Shown: positions 28,428 through 36,665 of the stretch, one piece after another
Numbering within the stretch: the stretch's first letter is position 1
Layout: every line of letters begins with the position of its first letter
Source: Gynuella sunshinyii YC6258
GTDB lineage: Bacteria > Pseudomonadota > Gammaproteobacteria > Pseudomonadales > Natronospirillaceae
Length of the DNA: 64,000 nt
Assembly (NCBI RefSeq): GCF_000940805.1
Contig: NZ_CP007142.1
Location: 186,001 to 250,000 of the forward strand
Direction of reading: 5' to 3'
Notes under the pieces: model-generated
What the model was told of the DNA's origin: nothing
What the model saw: only the letters and a program-made list of their open reading frames with translations
The model's database searches: none
Program-made: the position numbers and the translations under genes

Positions 28428-29316
28428 AACATAAGCTTGTTTTGTTAGACTGCCAAACAGGCATTGGTGTATGCCTGCAGCCCACCCGTTGTGGCGAACA
28501 TCCCAAGTGATGACACCTGAAATGAATGCTATATGTATTTTAAACGTCTTTACGATGTTTTGTGGGCTAAGCACGTAACCTCAATGGATGTTTAACGATG
28601 CGTATACCTACACTATATTTTCCTTCTGGCCTATCGGTGCGTCGTGCAAAGCGTATGGCCAAACAACTGGCACAAACCGAATTCATACCTTTATCTAAGG
28701 CTTTAGATGTTATTGCACATCAAGAAGTCAGACTTCCCTGGCATAAGGCCCAATCGCTGCTGGTTGATCAGTCTCCCTCAAAAAAATGGATGAGCCGTTC
28801 AGATATCAAGGCAATCTTGAATGCATTTCCGCATTTAAACTATTGGGGGCCAGACAAAAAGTGGCATGAGTTTCGTTCTGGGCAAATAACTCGGGATGAA
28901 ATGGAACAGGACTTCCATGAGAATAGAGCACGCCTCCTACAGGCTACTGATGAATGTAATCGGGCATGTTTATATTTGGAGTTCATGCACTCCAGAAAGA
29001 CGATAAACTGGACAAGATCAAGTTATTCTCTCAAACACAGTGTCGAAAATGTCATTCGGTATGTGGATTCGAGCATAAATCCATATGTCGCAAATGGCTG
29101 TTTTATCTGTGCTGCTATCTTTAAAGGTTTTGAGGTCGAACAGCATGCCACTGAAGAATTAAAAGCATTTTTAAACTTCAGTTCAAGATCACCCATTATT
29201 CAACTGGACCGATCATTTGCTATAAGACCCAAATCTATAAAAGAGCGAGAGCAAGTGGAGGCTATCAGTAAACAGGTCCAATTGGTCTTCGAGCAAATGG
29301 TGAGTTGATAGCAGCG
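28428..29316 (+). repeat. 889-bp direct repeat, copy A
   Basis: Nearly identical to 33727-34615. It starts at AACATAAGCTTG and runs through a ~170-bp leader, the 236-residue gene and its stop, diverging at the terminator hairpin. The leader has a hairpin, CAGGCAT-tggtgt-ATGCCTG (28458-28477), kept in both copies. The two copies differ by a few substitutions and a one-base indel in the leader. Confidence 0.95.
28598..29308 (+). CDS. Unknown protein, copy A of a duplicated gene
   Basis: 236 residues, no family recognised. It is basic at the N terminus (SVRRAKRMAKQLAQTEF), contains PWHKAQSLLVDQSPSKKWMSR and has no membrane segment or signal peptide. Copy B at 33898 differs at only a couple of residues (A/T and L/S near the C terminus). 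Most nucleotide differences are silent, which indicates that the protein is under selection. It is the only rightward gene in this part and stands between the higBA operon and the MORC/methyltransferase pair. Confidence 0.75.
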   Translation: MRIPTLYFPSGLSVRRAKRMAKQLAQTEFIPLSKALDVIAHQEVRLPWHKAQSLLVDQSPSKKWMSRSDIKAILNAFPHLNYWGPDKKWHEFRSGQITRDEMEQDFHENRARLLQATDECNRACLYLEFMHSRKTINWTRSSYSLKHSVENVIRYVDSSINPYVANGCFICAAIFKGFEVEQHATEELKAFLNFSSRSPIIQLDRSFAIRPKSIKEREQVEAISKQVQLVFEQMVS

Positions 29317-29339
29317 TGCTCTTCTTGTTGTTGAGCACG
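29315..29339 (+). terminator. Terminator-like hairpin after copy A
   Basis: CGTGCTC-ttcttgttgtt-GAGCACG follows the stop by 6 bases and is followed by a T-rich tract. The matching hairpin in copy B has CTGCTC/GAGCAG arms: a compensatory pair change that keeps the stem. Confidence 0.65.
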
Positions 29340-29564
29340 TTCGGCGTTTTGTTGTCTTTCTTAAAAAAGGCCGTCAAAGTGTAAAGAGTTATGTAGTTAT
29401 TAAATGCGAGGATATTGTTGTATCGATGCTAATGAAATCAAAAGCTGAATCGATGGAATGAATCAAAATAGGTTCATAGGTCAAAGATGCCTTAAATGGC
29501 CCAAAGTATTTATTTCCGGTATTAGGTAGCAGTTACACCTAATGCTTCTGCTACCGGCAGATAA
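29340..29564. other. Intergenic region before the ATPase stop
   Basis: 225 bp between convergent genes. No gene was recognised. Confidence 0.3.
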
Positions 29565-31442
29565 TTACTCTGTTTTATTCGATTTTTTCTTTTCTAAAAT
29601 GTCATCTAAAAGCCTTAAAAATATAGGCTCAAGGGTTTTAAAATCTATCGCTAATTGTTTTGCATTATCTGCGAAAAAAATTCCGTCGTGCTTAGAGGCA
29701 TTACCTATATCGGCAATGTCCTTTAATGCTGCCCTCATCGAGGTTTTGCGTGAACCGTCTAGCTCGCGCCATTGCTTTATTCTTGGAGTGATAAATGCTT
29801 GGAAATCGCCGTTGTAGCCCATACCAGATTCAAGAGAAAGCAGGCTACATAACGATTCAACGAAAGACCATGCGCCCACGTAGCTTAAGATGGGGTGCTC
29901 TACCAAGGACGCTGTGTATAAAGAGTGATACAAACTTGCTAATTTTCTAGATTTAAGGTCATTCAATTTTTTAATTATTTCGTTTGACGCCTCTATTTTA
30001 GTGCCACCTTTTTCGGAAAGATTTAGGCTTGGTGTTGGTGTTGGTGTTGGTGTTGGTGTTGGTGTTACGGGCGGCTCCACTGAAGCCGATGCTGGATGGA
30101 GAGGGGTTGGATTCATACCGTTAGAATTGGTCGGGGGACTAAAAAGTGCGCCTTGAGATGGTGAGTTATCTTGTGCGATTATTACTTGATCATCAGGAAC
30201 TGGCAGCCCAAGTCGGGCGTAAAAAATAGGCCGTCTTTCTTCATCTGGTAGATTTTTAATATCATCACTGAGCCATGTTTTTATGACCACCTTAGCTTTA
30301 GAGCGGTATTCAGAAGCTAAAACCTCGATCGGTTTTTTTGTTTTTACAAAAAGCGGGTTATGTACCTTTACTTCAGTTTTTGCAGTGTTCCATGGCAGAT
30401 TGCCTGGATTTTCTGAAATCATCCGAACGTAACATAAAAAACCATTGTATTCAGAGTGAAACGATGTTGAAAAACCATACTTTTTCTCAAAGCTATGGGC
30501 AACAATTACTCTGTCGTTAAAAATAAAATATATACCAAATTCGTTAGTGATATTTTGATTCTCTTTAGGGTCAGAACCATATTCACCTGGGAACAAATAC
30601 TTGTGATGTACGCCCACATCAAAAAATACACCAACACCATCATGATGATCTGACGGATGCGAAAAACCTAAAAGTGGCCCGTCTTTTCTGAATGCGGGAA
30701 GTTGAGGGGCTATATCAAAAAAATCTCTCTTTGAGTAGTTGCTATTTCTTACAGATATTTTTAATCCTTTTGTTAGAAAAATAGAATAGCGTATTGAAAG
30801 ATAGTGAATTAAATTTTCAAACCATTCTCGGCTTTTTATTTGGCTAATCACATCATCCTTTAAGTCTTCAGCACAGAAAAGAGTTCCAGTTTTTCCTTGC
30901 GACTTATACTTCTTTGCATTCAATGAGTTCTCTTTGTCACCAGATAAGACATTGTGTGAAAATCGAGAAACGTATGCGTTATCACCATTGTCACTTTTTA
31001 AATAGAACGTTTTTCCTGCTTTCAGCAAAGCTCTTTTCAGGCCAAGACCATAATGCCCAATGCCAAACTGATGCTCAGATTTCTTGCCTGTATAAAATGC
31101 ACGACTTTCTATCACATTTGAGTTAATCCCAAGACAATTGTCGGCAATTGATATTTTCTTGTCAGAGAATGCTATTTTAATTTCATATCCTGAATAGTCA
31201 TTTGGCAATCCATAGGCATCCTTATCATAACTTCCGTTATTGATAATAATATTTCTTGCTGCATCTATAGAATTGTCGATTAAGTCAAAAATTGCATCTA
31301 TTAATTCAACATCAGTTGTTAATGTTTCGGCAAAAAACAATGGATCAATCCCTGTTCTCAATTCGACTGTTTCAAAATCCCCAATCGCAGTGTCCTCATT
31401 TACTTCAAGATCCAGATCTTCAAATATATTGTTATTTGCCAT
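29565..31442 (-). CDS. MORC-like GHKL ATPase paired with a cytosine methyltransferase
   Basis: 625 residues. GHKL ATP-binding motifs: N box AIFDLIDNSIDAARN near 48-62, G1 IADNCLGIN near 95, G2 GIGHYGLGLKRALLK near 125. An S5-like domain follows (IYFIFNDRVIVAH) with NPGNLPWNTAKTEVKVHNP, typical of MutL/MORC-type restriction ATPases. A Thr-Pro repeat linker (about residues 460-475) leads to a helical C-terminal domain. No nuclease motif was seen. It lies 5 bases after the methyltransferase stop. Prokaryotic MORC-like ATPases are known to accompany DNA methyltransferases in restriction-type systems. Confidence 0.85.
   Translation of the reverse strand: MANNNIFEDLDLEVNEDTAIGDFETVELRTGIDPLFFAETLTTDVELIDAIFDLIDNSIDAARNIIINNGSYDKDAYGLPNDYSGYEIKIAFSDKKISIADNCLGINSNVIESRAFYTGKKSEHQFGIGHYGLGLKRALLKAGKTFYLKSDNGDNAYVSRFSHNVLSGDKENSLNAKKYKSQGKTGTLFCAEDLKDDVISQIKSREWFENLIHYLSIRYSIFLTKGLKISVRNSNYSKRDFFDIAPQLPAFRKDGPLLGFSHPSDHHDGVGVFFDVGVHHKYLFPGEYGSDPKENQNITNEFGIYFIFNDRVIVAHSFEKKYGFSTSFHSEYNGFLCYVRMISENPGNLPWNTAKTEVKVHNPLFVKTKKPIEVLASEYRSKAKVVIKTWLSDDIKNLPDEERRPIFYARLGLPVPDDQVIIAQDNSPSQGALFSPPTNSNGMNPTPLHPASASVEPPVTPTPTPTPTPTPSLNLSEKGGTKIEASNEIIKKLNDLKSRKLASLYHSLYTASLVEHPILSYVGAWSFVESLCSLLSLESGMGYNGDFQAFITPRIKQWRELDGSRKTSMRAALKDIADIGNASKHDGIFFADNAKQLAIDFKTLEPIFLRLLDDILEKKKSNKTE
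30031..30066 (+). repeat. Hexanucleotide repeat (GGTGTT)x6 inside the ATPase gene
   Basis: Six perfect GGTGTT units encode the Thr-Pro linker of the MORC-like protein on the minus strand. Because the unit is a multiple of three, slippage would change linker length, not frame. Confidence 0.9.
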
Positions 31443-31447
31443 AATTT

Positions 31448-32605
31448 TTATCCTGCCATTTCCATCTGTTGGTGGCTTAATTTTTCATAAATTTTTGTTA
31501 AAACAGCACGGGAAACAATTGGTGAAACACTATTTCCTATCATTCTAAAGCTGTGCCATTTTGTTGGGTGAAAGCAAAACCAGTCTGGAAAACCTTGCAA
31601 TCTTGCAGCTTCGCGTACTGTTATAACTCTACCCTTTACGGGGTGGATGGGTCTAACTGCTTGATGACTGCCCTTATCAGGTCCGGTTCCTGCTCGCAAA
31701 GTTGGGCATAGTCCATCCCATGCGAGCTTCTTTGATCTACTTACAGGATCAACTTTCCCTTGTTCAACTGACTCATAACGCTTTCTAACATCATCGGTGT
31801 GAGTTGTATCAAAATTGCCAGAAATCTTACCTTCTTTTAGATATTTTATTGCCTCTGGGCAACCTAGCCCTTTTGGAGGGAGTTTACGCATCATTTTGGC
31901 GTAGTTTGATATTTCTTTTATCGGTCTATATTTAGCCCAACCAAAATTTGTAGGGTCATCAGACTGTTTGATTGGTTCATTAATATCTCTGATGGCGTCC
32001 TTAACGGTCACGCTTTTATTTGGGGGGAGGAAATCAGTCACGCTTAATAGAAGATCAATTCTTAGCGGGTCGAAGCCAATAACTATAACGCGCTTTCTTT
32101 TGGTAGGAGCGCCATATATAGACGAATCAATTGTTATAGGATCAAGGATCGTGTATTTCTTATCAACTGTTTCCAATCCCATATACAACTGCTCTACATT
32201 TTTTTCATCCATTAATCCCTCTACATTTTCCATTACAAAAAATTTAGGGGAGATTAAATTTACATGCCGAAAAAAATCTATTAATAGCATTCTGCGGGGG
32301 TCATTTACATCACTGGCACCCATCCTGCTGTAGCCTTGGCAAGGAGGGCCTCCTATGACTCCATCTATATCAGCATTATTTCCTAAAATTTTTATCCAGT
32401 CCTCTTTTCCCATTTGAGATAAATCAGCTTGAATAACATTTGTATTTGGAAAGTTTTTTTTGTAAGCAGATTGAAGGGTTTCGTCAACATCGATCGCTGC
32501 CACAGTGTGAAATCCAGCTAGCTCAGCGCCAAGCCCAAACCCACCGCACCCGCAGAAAAGATCAACTATTTTTGGCTTATTGTTCATGATTAATTGCTCT
32601 ACCAT
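31448..32605 (-). CDS. Cytosine-C5 DNA methyltransferase
   Basis: 385 residues with all main C5-MTase motifs: I DLFCGCGGFGLGAELAG, IV GGPPCQGYSRMG (catalytic Cys), VI FVMENVEGL, VIII-like GAPTKRKRVIVIGF, IX REAARLQGFPDWFCF and X GNSVSP. An internal ATG at 32587 (MNNKPKIVDLF) is an alternative start. It is the modification partner of the MORC-like ATPase. It could also replace the broken methyltransferase of the DrmAB operon, but there is no direct evidence. The target sequence cannot be read from the protein. Confidence 0.93.
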   Translation of the reverse strand: MVEQLIMNNKPKIVDLFCGCGGFGLGAELAGFHTVAAIDVDETLQSAYKKNFPNTNVIQADLSQMGKEDWIKILGNNADIDGVIGGPPCQGYSRMGASDVNDPRRMLLIDFFRHVNLISPKFFVMENVEGLMDEKNVEQLYMGLETVDKKYTILDPITIDSSIYGAPTKRKRVIVIGFDPLRIDLLLSVTDFLPPNKSVTVKDAIRDINEPIKQSDDPTNFGWAKYRPIKEISNYAKMMRKLPPKGLGCPEAIKYLKEGKISGNFDTTHTDDVRKRYESVEQGKVDPVSRSKKLAWDGLCPTLRAGTGPDKGSHQAVRPIHPVKGRVITVREAARLQGFPDWFCFHPTKWHSFRMIGNSVSPIVSRAVLTKIYEKLSHQQMEMAG

Positions 32606-32655
32606 ATCCGTAAAATTTTTATTATTCCAGAGTGCCCCGCAAAAAGCGACCGCTA

Positions 32656-32964
32656 TTAAGCGTGAATGGGGCTTTTTATTTGCAATTCATCACAGCCAAT
32701 CACCTGAAGTATCTGAAGCATAAATATTGCGCCAAAAGTTCCTCGACCAATTTTGTTGCTAAGGTTTTGAGGTGTTTCATGAACGCCTATTTTTTCAAGC
32801 CGATCAGCTATCTCAATATAATTCAAATTTCGTCTGGCAATTTCCGACTTGATTAAGCCTCTAGCATAGTCTTTCCAGTCATTTTTGTGAATTACAACGA
32901 TAAACTGGACTGAACAACGATATTCTGTACTGAGGGCTGCATATGGCAACCAGAATTCCTGCAA
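32656..32964 (-). CDS. DUF6471-like protein with element-derived start
   Basis: Residues from about 28 on (DWKDYARGLIKSEIARRNLN, YIEIADRLEKIGVHETPQNL, SNKIGRGTFGAIFMLQILQV) match the small HTH-like DUF6471 type. The first ~27 residues are encoded inside the repeat element that begins at 32886, so the original start codon has been lost. The frame now uses an ATG within the element, or is dead. It lies 50 bases upstream of the methyltransferase and may have been its regulator. Confidence 0.65.
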   Translation of the reverse strand: MQEFWLPYAALSTEYRCSVQFIVVIHKNDWKDYARGLIKSEIARRNLNYIEIADRLEKIGVHETPQNLSNKIGRGTFGAIFMLQILQVIGCDELQIKSPIHA

Positions 32965-33106
32965 TCAGGGAATTCTCCAAGATGACAGATACTGGCGGGT
33001 GGTCTGGTATGGAGCTGTACAGAGAAACCCTGGTATCCCTTCGGAATCATGCTTTCAGGCGGTGGGAGAAAAAATTTGCGAGCTAATCAGTACAGAATAT
33101 CATTGT
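32886..33106. repeat. 221-bp partial second copy of the TGT...ACA element
   Basis: Matches 19146-19366 with only a handful of changes: terminus TGTGAATTACAACG, two abutting 20-bp sites (32894-32933), the internal segment and the first inverted site (33087-33106). The outer two inverted sites are missing. The two copies are in the same orientation and bracket 13.7 kb, including the whole higBA-to-drmB operon and the MORC/methyltransferase genes. Confidence 0.9.
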
Positions 33107-33247
33107 GATTAAGCAGGGATGGTAAATCAATCGTGCATAAATTACAGGTGTCTGTTCAGGCTAGATAATCTTTCTTGTGATGATGTCTTGATTGTATCGC
33201 AAATGAGATACAACATAGGGTCATGTCAAACGTTTGGAGAATCAATC

Positions 33248-33541
33248 ATGGCTCGTACTTCAATGCTGCACGTTCGTGTGGACGATGAGTTGAAGACTGA
33301 TGCAGCAGAAAAGCTGGCCAGCTTTGGTCTGACAGTATCCGATGCTGTTCGCATTCTGCTGACACGGATCACCAAAGAGGGAGGATTGCCCGTGGGACTG
33401 ACGGTTGATCCGGAGGCGCATGACGCCTGGTTCCGCAGTAAAGTGGAAGAGGCCCTGATGGACGCAAAAAATACGGTACCACATCAGCAGGTCCTGGATG
33501 AGGTGCAGGCATTGATCGACAGGAAGCGCAAGCGTGCCTGA
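33248..33541 (+). CDS. RelB/DinJ-family antitoxin
   Basis: 97 residues from the ATG at 33248, after a GGAGAATCA ribosome site. The ribbon-helix-helix part is MLHVRVDDELKTDAAEKL then FGLTVSDAVRILLTRITKEG. The C-terminal helix (VLDEVQALIDRKRKRA) binds toxin in known pairs. It is followed immediately by a broken toxin gene, so it is now an orphan antitoxin. Confidence 0.85.
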   Translation: MARTSMLHVRVDDELKTDAAEKLASFGLTVSDAVRILLTRITKEGGLPVGLTVDPEAHDAWFRSKVEEALMDAKNTVPHQQVLDEVQALIDRKRKRA

Positions 33542-33729
33542 TCTGGAATGGCTGGCGAGACTTCCTGTCCATTGTGGACTACATCTCTGATGACAATCCA
33601 GATGCTGCGCAGCGAATAAAGGACGATATCGAAGCGAAAACAGCAAAAATTGTGTACCAATGCCGTTTCTGCAAACCGGAAAAATGAACGACGTTATCGA
33701 CATGGGCCGAGATACGAAATGCTTGTAAC
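33535..33729 (+). pseudogene. RelE/ParE-type toxin remnant
   Basis: A GTG start overlapping the antitoxin gives VPDLEWLARL. The family segment LSIVDYISDDNPDAAQRIKD continues in another frame, then decays to KMNDVIDMGRDTKCL. Frameshifts and the loss of the C-terminal catalytic part make it inactive. It ends exactly where repeat copy B begins, so the duplication may have replaced its end. Confidence 0.75.
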
Positions 33730-34615
33730 ATAAGCTTGTTTTGTTAGACTGCCAAACAGGCATTGGTGTATGCCTGCAGCCCACCCGTTGTGGCGAACAT
33801 CCCAAGTGATGACACCTGAAATGAATGCTATATGTATTTTAAACGTCTTGTACGATGTTTTGTGGGCTAAGCACGTAACCTCAATGGATGTTTAACGATG
33901 CGTATACCTACACTATATTTTCCTTCTGGCCTATCGGTGCGTCGTGCAAAGCGTATGGCCAAACAACTGGCACAAACCGAATTCATACCTTTATCTAAGG
34001 CTTTAGATGTTATTGCCCATCAAGAAGTCAGGCTTCCCTGGCATAAGGCCCAATCGCTGCTGGTTGATCAGTCTCCCTCAAAAAAATGGATGAGCCGTTC
34101 AGATATCAAGGCAATCTTGAATGCATTTCCGCATTTAAACTATTGGGGGCCAGACAAAAAGTGGCATGAATTCCGTTCTGGGCAAATAACTCGGGATGAA
34201 ATGGAACAGGACTTCCATGAGAATAGAGCACGCCTCCTACAGGCTACTGATGAATGCAATCGGGCATGTTTATATTTGGAGTTCATGCACTCCAGAAAGA
34301 CAATAAACTGGACAAGATCTAGTTATTCTCTCAAACACAGTGTCGAAAATGTCATTCGATATGTGGATTCAAGCATAAATCCATATGTCGCAAATGGCTG
34401 TTTTATATGTGCCGCTATCTTTAAAGGCTTTGAGGTTGAACAGCATGCCACTGAAGAATTAAAAGCATTTTTAAACTTCAGTTCAAGATCACCCATTATT
34501 CAACTGGACCGATCATTTACTATAAGACCCAAATCTATAAAAGAGCGAGAGCAAGTGGAGGCTATCAGTAAACAGGTCCAATCGGTCTTCGAGCAAATGG
34601 TGAGTTGATAGCAGC
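33727..34615 (+). repeat. 889-bp direct repeat, copy B
   Basis: Second copy of the block at 28428, in the same orientation, carrying the same leader hairpin and gene. The pair brackets the MORC-ATPase/methyltransferase module and the RelB remnant. Confidence 0.95.
33898..34608 (+). CDS. Unknown protein, copy B of a duplicated gene
   Basis: 236 residues, nearly identical to the product at 28598. The only residue changes seen are A to T in DRSFTIRPK and L to S in KQVQSVFEQMV. Same leader and same gene end, so both copies may be expressed. No function is assigned. Confidence 0.75.
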   Translation: MRIPTLYFPSGLSVRRAKRMAKQLAQTEFIPLSKALDVIAHQEVRLPWHKAQSLLVDQSPSKKWMSRSDIKAILNAFPHLNYWGPDKKWHEFRSGQITRDEMEQDFHENRARLLQATDECNRACLYLEFMHSRKTINWTRSSYSLKHSVENVIRYVDSSINPYVANGCFICAAIFKGFEVEQHATEELKAFLNFSSRSPIIQLDRSFTIRPKSIKEREQVEAISKQVQSVFEQMVS

Positions 34616-34642
34616 TGCTCTTCTTATCTTATTGTTGAGCAG
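34615..34642 (+). terminator. Terminator-like hairpin after copy B
   Basis: CTGCTC at 34615-34620 pairs with GAGCAG at 34637-34642 around a 16-base T-rich loop. The first and last pair is C-G where copy A has G-C, a compensatory change. Confidence 0.55.
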
Positions 34643-34924
34643 GTTCTCCGTTATGTGTACCCAGCATCGCTGGGTCGCTGTTTGAGGTGAGATGAGGGTA
34701 TTTTTTGGCCAACGCTTTCCAGTAAGTGTTTGAATCATTTTCCGTTATCTATCCAGTTTATCAATTTTTACAACGATCTTTTCACCACCGCCAATATGGT
34801 CTTTTAAATCACCATAAATCTCAGCACCTGAACGTAAATCCTTGACCATTTAATCAGTAAATTTAAATACATCCTTTTACACTACTGCTCATGATTTTCT
34901 GTAAATCCATCATTTAGAGGTACC
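34643..34924. other. Intergenic region with a small leftward reading frame
   Basis: About 280 bp. It contains a small hairpin, CCCAGC-atc-GCTGGG, near 34660. On the minus strand a 34-codon frame (34849 to 34745; MVKDLRSGAEIYGDLKDHIG...) reads like protein but is short and may be a remnant. Confidence 0.3.
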
Positions 34925-36352
34925 ATGCCAATGAACAACAATGAGCATCTGCCAGTTATTCGTTGTGACGAGTGCGGACGGAAGATGTGCAAAACGCACC
35001 GAAAATGTAATGGTCACCGATACTGCTCAACTTGCTATTTACGGGAATTTAAGAAAAGGCCATGTCCCAAGTGCGGTAGGCAAGCCAGATTACTCAAGCG
35101 CGAACCAAATACGGTCTGCAGACGTTGCGAAACTGATTTACCCTGTATTCGATGTGGAAAGAAACAATACCCATTAGGCAAGATAACTCCATATGGACCA
35201 GCATGCGCATCCTGTTCCCTATATTTCAGATCACAGGAATCTTGTGAAGTCTGTGGTACATTGTCTTCCAAACTCACACGGCTATCTCGCTTCGCCGACG
35301 GGTTGCGAAGATGTCCGAAATGTGCGCGGGCTGACTTTCGTACTTGCCCTGGGTGTCAGAAGTTTCGCCTGTTGCAACCATCGCAAGATGGAACTCTTTG
35401 TCGATACTGTATACGTGGAAGAAATATTTGCGGTACCTGTGGTCAGTCTATACCCGGTGGAAAAGGCATCCGATGCGACACTTGTTATTGGCTCGATGTA
35501 GCCAATAAAAAAATAAAAATGAACCGTAATGCTTTCAGTAATCCCTTAATGGCTAGTCATTTTGTTAATTTCGGTCATTGGCTCATGACTTATTCGGGCG
35601 CAAAAACGACAGCTCTTTGCATACAACGATATATCCCATTTTTTATTGAAGTTGAGAAAAAATGGGGAGAAATACCCTCCTATGAAGCATTAGTCTCATA
35701 TTTTCATCCTGAGAGGTTACGGAGAGTACGGCGTATTATGATGTGGATGGAAAAGACAGGTTTGCTTCATGTGATTCCACAGGCTAGAGAATATGCCGCA
35801 GACTCAATTCGTATTACGAACCTCCTTTCAAAATATTCTCCTCATACTACTTTCGGCAGATTGTTGGCAGAGTATGGATCTGAACTTCAAAAGCGGTTAT
35901 CCGCTGGCAAAACCACTATCCGGTCCATTCGGTTGGCATTGACTCCAGCTGTTGCATTAGTCAATCTCACAGAGAAATTCAAAACTACTTACCCGACACA
36001 AGCTATCTTAGACCAATACCTACTTGAATCACCTGGTCAGAAAGCTGCTATTACTGGGTTTATTAACTTCTTAAATAATAAATACTCGCTTCATTTGATA
36101 CCGAAAGTTGACAAGGCAAAGGTTAGAAAAAAAAGAAAAACACAGTTGGAGAAAAAATTAATCCAGTTAACTCATGAAAAGTCTGATCCTGATTTTCTGG
36201 CCAAATGGATTCCTATAGCTCTGGAGTATTTTCATAATTTCAAAACTACCAAACAAACTAGAAGCACTATCATGAATTCCGAGTTTACTAGAGATGGTGA
36301 TGGGATAATGCTCGTCTTAAGTCAGCAGGAATATTTCATACCTTTACCGTAA
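34925..36352 (+). CDS. Multi-zinc-ribbon protein with integrase-like DNA-binding domain
   Basis: 475 residues. The first ~190 carry twelve CxxC motifs (CDEC, CSTC, CPKC, CRRC, CIRC, CASC, CEVC, CPKC, CPGC, CRYC, CGTC, CDTC), suggesting about six zinc ribbons in a row. After about 205 a helical domain (FVNFGHWLMTYSGAKTTALC, then a PFFIEVEKKWGEIPSYEALV segment) resembles the SAM-like core-binding domain of tyrosine recombinases. The R-H-R-Y catalytic set was not found. The C-terminal part is basic (KVRKKRKTQLEKK). A role in DNA or RNA binding is inferred. Confidence 0.75.
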   Translation: MPMNNNEHLPVIRCDECGRKMCKTHRKCNGHRYCSTCYLREFKKRPCPKCGRQARLLKREPNTVCRRCETDLPCIRCGKKQYPLGKITPYGPACASCSLYFRSQESCEVCGTLSSKLTRLSRFADGLRRCPKCARADFRTCPGCQKFRLLQPSQDGTLCRYCIRGRNICGTCGQSIPGGKGIRCDTCYWLDVANKKIKMNRNAFSNPLMASHFVNFGHWLMTYSGAKTTALCIQRYIPFFIEVEKKWGEIPSYEALVSYFHPERLRRVRRIMMWMEKTGLLHVIPQAREYAADSIRITNLLSKYSPHTTFGRLLAEYGSELQKRLSAGKTTIRSIRLALTPAVALVNLTEKFKTTYPTQAILDQYLLESPGQKAAITGFINFLNNKYSLHLIPKVDKAKVRKKRKTQLEKKLIQLTHEKSDPDFLAKWIPIALEYFHNFKTTKQTRSTIMNSEFTRDGDGIMLVLSQQEYFIPLP

Positions 36353-36380
36353 GCCATTACAATATCAACATACTCCTTCA

Positions 36381-36629
36381 TCAGAACAAATCTTTATCAA
36401 CAATCTTGCCTTGAACACGATCACTCATAAAATCGCTTCTTCCCTCATTCGCTTTTTCTCGGACAAGAAAAAAGCTATCCCAGTCAATGGGCTTCTTAGA
36501 CAAAATGACATCGCCTATCTTCAAATCTCGTCGAATACAAACTTCATCACCTTCAAATTGATATTCTCCCGGCAGTATGACAAATTGGTCTTTCCCCCTT
36601 TTTAATACTTTCGCCACTTTCCACGCCAT
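36381..36629 (-). CDS. VapB/AbrB-type antitoxin, orphan
   Basis: About 82 residues from the ATG at 36629 (MAWKVAKVLKRGKDQFVILP). The MazE/VapB swapped-hairpin signature is QFVILPGEYQFEGDEVCIRR then DLKIGDVILSKKPIDWDSFF. No toxin gene follows. An AGGAG site and ATGTTGATATTG directly after the stop look like the first codons of a lost vapC, and then sequence of the neighbouring convergent gene begins. Confidence 0.8.
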   Translation of the reverse strand: MAWKVAKVLKRGKDQFVILPGEYQFEGDEVCIRRDLKIGDVILSKKPIDWDSFFLVREKANEGRSDFMSDRVQGKIVDKDLF

Positions 36630-36665
36630 AGGAACACTCTCTAACAATAAGTTACAGGCAAATGA

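Noticed and set aside
28123-28430. Small open frame upstream of higB on the minus strand
   Set aside because: No family features or ribosome site; it lies in the promoter region and the adjoining repeat leader.
28428-28597. Integron attC-like recombination site in the repeat leader
   Set aside because: A hairpin is present but the paired R'/R'' core sites of attC are not convincing and no integrase is nearby.
34925-36352. Active tyrosine recombinase
   Set aside because: The helical domain resembles a core-binding domain but the R-H-R-Y catalytic residues could not be found.
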